A stretch of DNA of 64,000 nucleotides, from positions 22,029,678 to 22,093,677 of the forward strand of contig JAKOON010000006.1 in assembly GCA_022577435.1 (NCBI GenBank). Reading direction: 5' to 3'. The DNA is from Embiotoca jacksoni (taxonomy: Eukaryota; Chordata; Actinopteri; Embiotocidae). Below are positions 24,351 to 36,600 of the stretch, one piece after another (position 1 is the first letter of the stretch; every line of letters begins with the position of its first letter). A program made the translations under genes and the position numbers. The notes under the pieces are model-generated. The model saw nothing but the letters and a program-made list of their open reading frames with translations. It was not told the DNA's origin and ran no database searches.

Positions 24351-27300
24351 GCTAAATAAAACTTGACTTGAGCTCCCCCCTGTCTCCAGTCTTTATGGAA
24401 GATGGGCTTACCATGTCACAGCTCTATACTAAATGCACTTATACATTTCACTCTCAGAAAGAAATAAAATGACTCTTTCCTCTATTGAACAGTGCAAAAA
24501 TACAACTCTTCATAGACTGTTATTGAAATGATGAGCCAGTGCAGAACAGTAAAACATGGAGGGTGTAGTTGTCATTGAAAAACTGTCTAAACTTAATGTA
24601 TAGAAAAAAATAATCTATAACCAACCAATATGTAATCAGACACATCTAACCAGTTGGAATAATAGGAGGAGTTGACTCCCTCTTGACCACTCAGTGACTG
24701 TTCAGTTCTCTGTTCAGGCCTCAAAGCTTTCATCAAATATGATTGTTGTTGTTGTGAACGTGTTGTGGCCTTATAACGGTGACTCATTAATGTAGAGCCC
24801 CATTTATTTGCATCTGCATGTGAGTATGTGTATTTTATTATTTGCCTGGTTCCACATAGAAGATTCCACATGTGATGTGTGCAAATACAGTATGCATGTG
24901 ATGTTTTTATGAGTTGTTGCAGTGTTGCAGTTTTACTTTATTAAATCTCTTTTCTGTTCTGATATTTTATTTTATGTAATTATTATTTGCTGTGTGTTTC
25001 CTAAAAAACACAAAGCAAGATTAATAGTAAATTCTGTAACTTGTACAAATAGTTTTCTGATTTTGTTTGTTTAAATTCTGAGAACTTCTTTGTGGTAGGG
25101 TGTGTTTTAAACATTTTCTAAACAGAAATGTATGTGTTTTCAGGGCTGTAGCTACTGTACCATTGAAGGCACTGAGTTCATTTTCACAATATTGTTTATG
25201 GAAGTGGATTTAACCAGTCTGAGGAGTCTGAGGATAATTGTTTCCCAATTGGAAACAATTCTTCTGTGAAAATGTGGTGAAATTCAAATACATTAAGAAT
25301 AATTTGGTTTGTTTTCTCAAGAATTACAATTGTGGAGGTGTGGAGAAGGCTTTTAAATCACAATCATGAACCTAGATAGTAAAAAGTATAAACATAATTG
25401 AACATTTAAATATATACACTAGGTGAAAACATAGCTACTCTTCAATAGTATTCATCTATGGAGCCCTTGCTGTTTTGCATCGTTATAAAAAGGCATACAT
25501 CTCTGATGATACTATGTTTTGAGGCTTGTGGTTTATCTATTGGGTCAGGAACTATTGGAATTCTTTGAGATTTATTTGCATCTCTACTCTGACTTTGTGC
25601 TCAATCGTTTTTACATCTTTGGTTGATTAGTCAACTAATCAGTGTTCTGGTTCCTATTTGACAAAGAGTCGTTTTTCTTTGATGGGACGAACGGTGAGTC
25701 ATCACTCATTACTTCTGAACTCGTGCTTGAGAGTTATCCCCAGCATACTGTCCTGTTTTCCAGCAGCTGTTGCAAAAACTCCTTTGTTCCAATGTCATTT
25801 ATGACACTTAGCAGCAATTTAATGCTTCTCTTGACTGTTTTGCTGCATCTGTTAGTAGAACAATATGCATCTACATGTACACTTTTCTGTTTTTGCTGTT
25901 TCAACAAGTTCAAGACCTATCATGGTGAGAAATAAATCTTCCATCACAACAAAGAAGCAGAAGTCTGTAGTTTCACTAGACACCAGTGTGTGGTGCTACG
26001 GTGAGTGTGTCAAAAACATGCTTGGAACACATTGTGAACTTTGGCATGTTGATGCATTAATTCTTTTGTATTGTAAGAGTTGGGAGGATGTTGCTGTGTT
26101 TGTCTGGGAATTAATCAATTCTGTGACAAATTTCCCCTCGGGGACAACACATTTGATCTACATCTCTAGTCACATCTTTGACATCACAGCAATGTTAACA
26201 AATATGTTAGTGTTCAATAAGCACAAGATAATTTTCATCGCCCTGCCTAGGGCCACTATTCATGGGAAAACGGCTTTTGTCTGTAAATGAAAGCCCTGGC
26301 ACATCTTTGATTGCAATTTGGACATGGTGAACAGGAAGTACAAATTTATGGAGCACAATTGTGTGTCCATACTCCTATACTGTATGTGGTACACAGTCTG
26401 CTTGCATGAATGCATAAATATCTGAGGTGCCTCATCATGGTAGTGTGTGCATATCTCTGTTAAACATCTAAAGTGTTGAATAACCAGCATATAAAGGTGT
26501 GTGGGTTTGTGTGTGCTCTGAATACTCCATCCTTGTGAGCACCAATGTTGAGTTTCAGACTGTTTTTTGAAAATCTATTTCTTCTGGTCTTTGGTTTTAG
26601 GGTACAGCTTAGACATGGAGCTTTGATGGATTAAGCTGTAATTACATCTTCCCTGTACTCATGGGTTTGCGAGGGTCTGTAGCCCAATATTTACTGTGAA
26701 GACTCTTTGCAAAAACTCTAATTAAAACCTGAATTCCTTTCAACATTTTAGTAAAATTACTCAGTCAACCAGATGTCGAACTCAGGAACACCGGGATTAG
26801 TTTGTTCATTTCATTTAATGACGTAAAAGTATGAAAAAGGGTTTGCTCACTTAAATCAGAAGATATTTCCTTCAACTGCTCCCTACCTCACTGCGAGCTA
26901 AACACTACAAAATCACGACTGTTTGCTGTCCTGGCTCCTAAATGGTGGAATGAGCTCCCCAATGACATCAGGACAGCAGAAAGTCTATACATCTTCCGCC
27001 GCAAACTAAAAACACACCTTTTCCGACTTTACCTTGAATAGGTAGCACTTTAGTGGCACTTAAAATGGCACTTACTTATAGCACTTTGAAGTTTGGCTAT
27101 CTTGAAGAAAATTGTACTTTCTTAATTGTTGTTGTTCTGAATTTGTACCCTCATGATTGAAATGCACTGATTGTAAGTCACTTTGGATAAAAGCGCCAGC
27201 TAAATTAAATGTAATGTAATGTAACTGCAAACTGATGAATATGATCGCGGGGAAAGATTTTTGTTCTACTTTGAAAAAAAAAATCTGCCATCTTGATGTT

Positions 27301-27593
27301 TTTTTTTACCTGTTTTGTCTGTGAAGCATTTTATTTATTTTGTTTTCATATGTCTTGTGTAAAAATTGGCTTCTGTTATAAACTAACAAGCGCTAACTGT
27401 AGAATAACCTACACGGAAATCAAGTATTGAATGGATCCTCTGTCACCCTTCCTCCTGGCAACCCTGGAATATATCAGGAGTTTTAATCTTAAAGTCTACG
27501 GGATGAACTGTATTATTTGAATTAAGACACACACAAAAGTAGGTTAAGGTTTGGTTGTAAACAAGTCCTTCACCTGTACTCAATCAATAGCCT

Positions 27594-27668
<75 letters not shown>

Positions 27669-30600
27669 TGTGCGTGTGTGCGTGTGCGCGTGTGCTCGTG
27701 TGCGTGCGTGCGCGCGCTTCACCTCGGTAGTGCTCCATGCGTGTGTGGTGCGTGACTCCCTGCGACCTGAAGCTGAGGCTCAGGATGTATCGAGGGTCTG
27801 AACTGTCACGGACCAGGAAGGATCCGTCCGGTTTCCCCTTCAGCTTCATTTCTGCATCTTCCCAGTTCATGGGACCCCAGTACCAGCCACACTGCAGGCA
27901 GAGAACACAACAAAACATTCAGGAGCCAATTAACTAATTAACAAATAAGGAAGGAATAATGTAAACGTGAACTGAATTTTTTTTTTCTTGCGTTCCCGTG
28001 CTAAAGACAAACTACAACTTTTCAACTTGTGTCACAGATTAATGCTGTGTTCCAAATGACATACTTCCCTGAGTACACCAACAAATAGTGCTCTTACATG
28101 TTAGGACTCTTACTTGTGTGGTACTTGAATTTTGAAAAGGTAATGTTTTTTTCAAATCGCACACCGTAGCATGTGAATAGATTGACCGCTAACATATCTG
28201 CAGCTTTAAATATTTTACCCAGAAATTAATGTGTTTTCATGCCCTCTGTTTTACACACTCAATAAACACACTGATGGCTTATGTCCAGCAGCAGTATAGT
28301 GGTACTGAATGAAAAATAAACACTTTGATACAGTGTTTTGCAACGGCTGAGCTTCCTCAGTTACCTTCATTTGAAAATTCTTTACATCGGTGGTCCCACC
28401 CCTCTCTCTATGTAGCCAAGATGGCAACCATTTAGGGTGAATAGTGTGGAGTGTTTGACACACATTTTTTTCACCGTTCTGAGCGCAACATCTTGGTACT
28501 TGTAGTGCATAGCATGTTTCTGTATTTGTCACTGGGAACACACTTATGCACTCAAAATAGTACGGGTTAGTACGTGAGTACGCCATTTAAAACACAGCAT
28601 AAGATTCAAGTTTAATTAGGACTCACTCGGTTTCACTGAAACAAGAGACTAGGTTGATTTTACTGGCACAATTTCAGCAGTTATGCCATCACTAATTTTG
28701 AAGGCCCATAGGGATAGGCATTGCCAATTGGGTGTGGCTATGAATGCTGTGGCATGCAGCTCCATACTTGTCCACATACCAATAGACATTAAATAAATCC
28801 TGATAATGTGTTTTCTAAGGTATAAGAATTAGAAGAATTCTTACAGTGTAGCAAGCACTACACCATCAGCACCAGCCTGTGTTACCTTCTCCAGCTCTCT
28901 CAGGCTGGCTGTGAAGTTGCTGGCTTCTGATCTTCTCAGGGCACACAGCATGGGGGGCGGAGCCTGTCTGCTAGGGGGCGGCGCATCAGCTGGTGATAGG
29001 TTTGAATGAGGAAGGGCCCGAAGGAAGGCGTCTAAAACAGAGAATGTAAAGTTGTGAAATAAAGCATTTTTACCATCAACATGTCCCTTTTATATAAATG
29101 ACGCTCATTTAGCATGTTCAAAAAGTTAGGGTGAAGGACACTAAATTCTGACTACATTTTCCACCACCCCCCAGACACATCTTACCATTGAGGCTGAGAC
29201 TGTGCTGGATGGTTGTGTGGGAGGGAGGAGGAGGAGGAGGGAGAGGCAGGGGGAGGGACTGCAGGGAGGCGCCCATGATGCTCACTAGGAAAGGGCCAGG
29301 CTGAGGGCCGGCTATGTTGTCTGGAAGAAGGATGGGAGGGTAGGAGGAAGAAAGAAAACAAGGCAGAGGAGGTAAGGAATAATAGGAATGACCAAGCACA
29401 GATGGAGGGAGGAAAGGGATGAGACAATAGAAAAGAAAAGAATGTGCCAAGACAAAAGGGAAGTGGGGGAAGAAAAATAGGAATTAAGTTTGGAAAGGTA
29501 AAGGAAGGACGTTTTTTTTTTGTTTTTTTTAAGTCTAATTCATTCAAAATAACAGCATTTACCAATCAGACTCTTCAGTTTAGTGTGGTGAATTAAGATA
29601 GCAAAATGTGGCTCAACAGCTAAATGTTACAATCAAGATTGGTCTTTAGCAACCCAAATCAAGGTCTATATTATTTATCATCAGCTAATCCTATAAAAAC
29701 CAAAAGCAATAATAAATGTACCCTACAACACAAACAATCACTATTAAAAGCCTGATGTATCCTAGTGCTATAGAGGTCTACTGTTGACCAAAAACCCCAA
29801 ACCACACTGCTTCACTTGGTGACATGTTCCATTAATACCATGAACATACTCACACAAAAATATTGTCCTGCTGAACACTAAATGCATTAACTATGGATTA
29901 ATCTACAACATAAAACAGTCCCCATTAAATGTACTTCTGAGTCATGTTTGTTTAAAATAACAGAGGGTAGCTGTTTTAGGAAGTTATTAAGACATTTTCA
30001 AAATTGAAATGACACAAGCTCAGGGCAAAAACTGCATTTGAAAGGTCAGAAAATGGCTCTTAATTAAGAAAAAAGGTGGTATTCAGCAATATAAAATGTC
30101 ATTGTTTACAAAATATTTTCTATTTCAGCATTAGTGAGGATTCAATTTTCTTCTGTATGTTCGGATAATGACTGATTGGTCCTGTATCTTGGTGACAACA
30201 TAATCAAATCTGATGTAAACTAAAGCTGTGCAGTTTCATACTCAGCTTAAAGCAGTAGAGACTACGGTGGCCCTGAAGGTCAAACACAAAAACATTTCAC
30301 AAAACCAAAAAACATTTCACAAAAGACAAAAACATTTCACAGAACACAAAAATGTTTCACCAACCGGAAAGGGTAGGACAACACATGTTTGTGATTGGAC
30401 AGAACTCAGGTCAATCTGCTTGCAGCATCTTGACATTGACCCCTCCCATAATACTGTTCCTGGTTCGAGCCGTTACTACGTTAGCCCGTAGAGTCACTGA
30501 GAGTGTGGCTGATGGATGATATGACACTTCAGATGCAGCCAGATACCAATCCCCTCATCAGTATGCCACTCCTATGTAGGCTACCGATTCACTGGTGGTG

Positions 30601-33600
30601 TGTCACTCCTTTTCCAACGCTAATATTAGTGCTGGGCATAGGAAACAAAGCTAATGTTTACCTAGCCCCCCATAGCGAGTCTGACTATTCCATAAAAGCA
30701 ATGCTAACCAGGTATATGTATGGCATCATATTTATTGTTCGTCATAAACAGTCTGCACATTTGTGTGAAAAACTGGTTGCCATCATCGTAGCATTAGCCA
30801 TATTCCCCTGGTGTAGATATTATTGACAGTAGCAGTATACCACTGCACCTGAAGTGTCATATCATGAGCCACTCTATGGTTTCAGCAATTCTCAGGGTAA
30901 TGTAGTATAGGCTCAAACCACAAACAGTATTATGGGAGGGTCAATGTCAGGATGCTGCAAGTGGATTGACTTGAGTTCTGCCCAATCACATACTACTTGT
31001 GTGGTCCTACCTTTTCTGGTTAGTGAAATGTTTTTGTGTTCTGTGAAATGTTTTTTTGTTTTGTGAAATGTTTTTTTGTTTTGTGAAATGTTTTTGTTTT
31101 CTGTGAAATGTTTTTTTGTTTTGTGAAATGTTTTTCTGTTTTGTGAAATGTTTTTTTGTTTTGTGAAATGTTTTTGTTTTGTGAAATGTTTTTGTTTTCT
31201 GTGAAATGTTTTTTTGTTTTGTGAAATGTTTTCGTGTTTTGTGAAATGTTTTTGCGTTTAGTGAAATGTTTTTGTGTTTTGTGAAACGTTTGTGTTCTGT
31301 GAAATGTTTTTTTGTTTTGTGAAATGTTTTTGTGTTTTGTGAAATGTTTTTGTGTTTTGTGAAATGTGTTTGTGTTTTCTGAAATGTCCGTGTTCTGTGA
31401 AACATTTTTGACCTGCAGGACCACTGTAAGAGACTGTCTTTTGTGAGTCAATAGAAACTGCTGTATTACCAAAAAACAAAACAAGTACAAGTAAAAATAA
31501 ACAAACAAGTCCTTAAAAATCCAAACATGAAAGGTTTTTTAACCTCAGTAGAGACTGTTTGCATTGCAAAGCTTCTCCAATCAGATCACAGCAGATTACA
31601 TAAAGTTATTAAAGTTTCCAGAAATATACGACAGAAAAGAAAATTGTGAAGTAAGTATTTGAGTGAGACAGAAATATTAAGAAAAAGTGCCTGGGCTTCC
31701 TTTTCATTCAAAAGCAGGCTATCGTAAAGGGTCTGCAACCAAAAACAAAGAAAGGTTTGGTTTTAACTGTGTTTTAGACACTTTATGTGCAGCACAAGAC
31801 AAGAAGAGAAACAGAAGTAGAAACCAACAGGATGTTGAGAACGTACCTAACAGACTGAGACTTCGGCGTGGTGGAGGCGGAGGCGTGGGAGGGTGTGGTG
31901 TGTTCGCCCCTCGCCGTGAAATATCAACATCCACAAGAGAAACAGTCTCACCTGAAGTCAGAAATATAGCAGGAAGGAAAGATAAGAATATAACAAAAAC
32001 ACGGACAGTATAATAAAAAGTAAAAAGGATTCTGGTTTGTGCACCTATTATTGTGTGTTGTTCGGTCTGTGCTGCAGAGTGCCATTGAAGCTGCACCAGG
32101 CAGGATTTTTATGGAAAATTACACCTAACTAATCAGCCTAAATCACTGCAATAATTGAGATGCTGCGGATTCACTGTTGAGTGAAATTCTGCAGTTGGGG
32201 ATAGTTACTGACAGAGAAGGAAACAAAGTAAAATGTTAAAGATACTATAAAGCAAATTCAAAGATTTGCTTCTCAGTACATTATATACGTGTGAAATGAG
32301 TTGCTGAAAGCATGTGCAAAGTTTGAAAACTTTGTCGCACTGAAATGTGGAGTTAGACTGTTAAACAGTTTCTCATCCGTCTTCAGCTCAGGTTTTTTTA
32401 GGCGGGGCTAAAACCTAGCTTCAGTACATCACCGAGCTAGATCACAGCCGGTTTATATAACCTTCTGCATGGCTCCTCCTCTCACACGGTGAAACGCTAT
32501 AAAAGCCTGGAGCTCATTTGCATAAGAGGTCGTCCCACTCAACTTCAGTTGCTACTCCTGCCATAGTCAGATGTTATTGTACATCAGCTAGCTGCTACAG
32601 GACGTCTCCCTCCACCTGCAAGTTCATCTTTCCTGGAAGCAAGAACCTCCAAAGCAGCGCTGCATCGCTATTTAAATGTCCTACTGATGAAGAAAGGAAA
32701 AATAGGTGGATTGATTTCATGAAAAGCTAAAGGAGACCGTAGGATTAACACCAACAGCCGCCTCTGCAGGGACCATTTCACGGTGGATTGTTTCACCAAC
32801 TTCCACCGGAGACAGACGGAGTTCACGGACACACCGCTTCTCCTGCAGCACGGAGCCGAACTGAACCGTACTAGATAACTTTTCCACAGTAACTCTGCTA
32901 TATTTAGTGCAAACCCCTGATGTGATTTTACTTGGTGTAGAATAACGGTATTTTCGTGAAATGGTAGATAATGTGCTAATTAGCTTCTTGAGCTCGTAGC
33001 TGAGCAGAGTTCAGAGGAAAATGCTCCGATAACCGCTGATTTTTTTTTATGCATGTCCATCTAGCTACGATAAGGAACTCTAATATATGTAACTCTGTAT
33101 TTTACATGTCGGGGTGATGGTAAACATGAACCAGAGGAGATCTTGTCCTCCCGATTAAAGAGGGTTGTTGTTTTTGTACTCCGGTGTAACGTTACAATCA
33201 CCGACCCTCTCGGTTACATGTACCGGTACCGGTCCGGATAAACGAGCCCGACTACATGTGCAGGAGGCTGCAGAGAGCAGGTGGAGGTGGTGGAGGAGGA
33301 GGTGGAAGTGGAGGAGGACGTGGAGGAGGAGGTGGAGGAGGAGAAGGAGGTGGAGGGACATCAGTGGAAGAGAAAGACTTTCGGCTCGACCTGAGCAGGT
33401 TCAAAGTTTGAATTGATATGATATATTGAATTGACGTGATGTAATGAATTGATGTGATGTAATGAATTGACATGTGATGTAATGCAGCGTTGTTCATGTT
33501 GCAGTCGTTACAGAACTAAATCAACTCCTCTGCTCTTATTATCTCCACTATTGTAATGCAGGTGGTTAGAAGTAGTTGGAGACTCACTGTCTTCTGTCTC

Positions 33601-36600
33601 TGGTGTCCAGTTTGACTCCTGTGTTACAGCTCAGGGGGACACGCTGGATTTATATGCATCTGTATGTTTCCCTCATTGGACAAATAAATTCTAATTCTAT
33701 TCTGTTTTCACAAAGCAGGTTGCTCCATCCACCAGACAGACAGAGTACCAGTGGGACATCATGCATAAAGTCACCGAGAGGTTGGATGTCAGACGGACCG
33801 CTTAGTGGGGGAAAGAACTGCAGCCACCACTGAATACCTTCCAGCGAGTGGGCGGAGCTTCAGCTCCTTCAGGACACGCCCCCTCCCTCCCCCAGTCTCA
33901 GAGTAGAGAAGACTGCTGATTTTCTCACAATTTCAAAGCCTAATTTAACATAACTGTCAGTGTTCTTTTTCATTCAAATTTGGATGGGTAGTTAACAACC
34001 CATACTTCTGCGGTGTGATGAACTTAAAACTCATTTTCATTTCTACTTTACAGCATCTTTAAGAGCCAAATCCCCACCATCTTGTAAAAGCAGGGAAAGC
34101 TGGATTCACCCACAACAAAGCTCAACCTCTGTCATCTCTTTTGCTTCTTTTTTGGTTGTGAAACATGACAGACAGCTTTCGGTGAACATAAGAACCCCGT
34201 GTGCAGGATTTCCGGTTTCTAAAGCTCTGAACATTTCAAACATCTCCCACTAAGGCACAGCTAACGTGAAATGCTGGGTGTAGATTTAATGTTATTTTTC
34301 TAATTGGTGGATGCCTAAAACTACAAAAACTATGTGGAACACAAGAGTGTACTGGGCCCTCTGCTAATTATCCCGAAAAAAATGAACAAAAAAAACCAAA
34401 CATGTTTTCCAAATGCCCTATGATTCACTAACAAACACAGAGCAGTTTGTAAATACAAAACACCATTAACACACTAATGCATTTTGTTTTGTAAATAGAA
34501 AGCACACCTCTTAAACAAACACACACCATTTTTCTAAAAAAAAATCACATGCCTCAAATACTTGCTCCTGGACAGTGAGAATGAATCCACCCCTGAAAAT
34601 AGTCTGCAACAAAGGCACTACTTATTCCTGTAAGAGTAATGTTTGTTTACATTCTAGGGGGCCAGCTGTTTTATGGATTTTCTTAAGACATTTTTAAGAA
34701 ATACACTATATTTTGTAAGCTGTTATTTAGAATTACGTCTTTATAATGAACTAATGAGCTTGGGGCTGAGAGCACAACAGCTAATAACAATGTATATCAA
34801 AGAAATAGTCATTTAGAGAGATGTGCTTGTTTGTGTCTGTGTTAAGTGCAGACATTTGACATGTTTAGCTCAACATGGGTTGAAGATGTTGTACAAACAA
34901 AGGAAGCAGTAGAAAGAGTCAAAAAGGGGGAAAAGTCACACCCCAGAAGCACACCATGTTATACCTTGTTAGTTATAAACTGGTCATCAATAGCCTACAT
35001 CATAGACTTTTTCAGGGGTTTTATGTTGTGAAAATCTGGGCTTCTTGCAGCAATTTCTTAAACAAATATGAAATTGGCAGTTTGTCAATTTTCTCATCTG
35101 TCAGGGCAGGACATCAAACTAGCATCCTTCCTAATATGTGGAAGTATTCATTCCATTTTACTGCTCAGATTAATGTCCCACATCCTCGGGGCAACATATA
35201 TTGTTAGGCAGCTACTGATGCCCACATACACAGTATGGTGTTTTCATCATTTCCCCATGCACCTGGAGCTTAAATGGCAAGTTGATCAGCTGTTGGAGAA
35301 TATCAACTGATTTATTTTTAAGCCTTTTTTTTTTTCTTCCAAAATGCCCCAAATTATCTGGTACCAGCTTTTCATATGTGACCCAATGTTATTTTTCCTG
35401 TTGAGGTCAAATGTTAAGTTTTTCACAGCTGGTCAGACAAAATAAAAATAAAAATAGAACATGTTCAATTTGGGTTCACTAAGGACATGTTTTCAGATTT
35501 ACACTGAAAGGTCAATAAGCTATTAAAGGGGGTTCCTGGTTGCCTGCATTGCAGGTTGGTAATCCAGTCTCACAAATACAATACAGAAGATCTTTTATCT
35601 TTGCTGTGCTTTGAAGAAGTGGAAATGTACAATTTCAACTTTAAACAGCCATCATTTGTAATTAACCCTGACCAAAGTAGCTTTACTAATTACCACATCC
35701 AAAAGTTTCAGTTTGTCCAACTGAAAATTGTTTTCCATGAATTTTGTATCAAAGGCCACCTTTGCTTTTGTATTATTGTCTGGCTTGACTCGTGAGAAAA
35801 GTCATTTTGAGTAATTCACAAAATTTATCTTAAAATCTTAACAGCCCCACATACGGTACATGTTTGCAGTCACTCTATCACACCTCTATGCTGCTATTTG
35901 ACAACACCGAACCCCGAACAAACATAAGGCACAACTTGTCTCACCCTAACAGGTGCAAGAAAAGTAAAGGCCCCCTGTGTAGGTGGATGATGGGGGTACA
36001 GGGGCTGTTGAATGCAAATTAGTAGGCCTAATAATATTGTCAGATAAATCCGAAATGTAGTGATGCAGAAGTTGCATAAAAGGCAGATGCTTAAGCAAAG
36101 TATACTGAAAGTATATCACTTCAGTAAATATACCTAATTTCTTTCAACAGTTGTTTTCGGAGATCTAGGGAGACTGAGCTTTTGACGCCATAGGACTCAA
36201 ATAGAGGAAAGCTCTTCCCACAACTTTAAAGTTTCCAGATTCTGTGGATTCTTTTAAAAGGCAGCTAAAGACATACTGTATCTGTTGAGACAGACATAAA
36301 TTTCATGCACCAGTTTGCACTTTATCTTTTTATTGTTTATTTTATAAGGGTATTTTTAATTACTGTATTTTCACTATGTTATCTCGTGCTCTTGAAAATA
36401 TCTTTCTGACATATCTGTGAAAAGTGCAATACAAATCCATTTTGCTTACGTACTGTTAATATTCGACAGCAGAACTAGGGAGCGCCGCAGACCATATTTG
36501 CACCCATAGTTTTAAGTCATGATTAAGTCAACAGTTTTTAAAAGTCTATTTAAACCTTTAAATATAAGAACCAGATGTTTGTTTAACCTGTCAGTTTCTA

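Larger units (their letters stand above)
32240..34058 (+). mobile_element. TTAA-flanked DNA transposon with THAP remnant (Kolobok-like)
   Basis: TTAA occurs at both borders (32236-32239 and 34059-34062). Just inside, agatactataaag at left matches the complement of ctttacagcatct at right (agatgctgtaaag). TTAA duplications plus an encoded THAP zinc-finger domain suggest the Kolobok superfamily; piggyBac shares TTAA but lacks THAP. Inside are a TATA-like ctataaaag near 32499 with a downstream atttgcat octamer, a broken THAP domain (32590-32878), a Gly-coding GGA array (33280-33358) and a short open stretch near 33745-33803 reading TEYQWDIMHKVTERLDVRRT. No catalytic DDE region is visible. It sits antisense in socs7 intron 2. 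Confidence 0.55.

Noticed and set aside
25642..26290. Overlapping 97- and 141-codon plus-strand ORFs in socs7 intron 6
   Set aside because: AT-rich, no motif, no splice or promoter context.
31007..31508. Overlapping ORFs of 132 and 162 codons rich in HFTKQKN/ISQNKKT repeats
   Set aside because: All three frames of the minisatellite arm are open because the unit length is near a multiple of three and lacks stops; this is repeat DNA in an intron.
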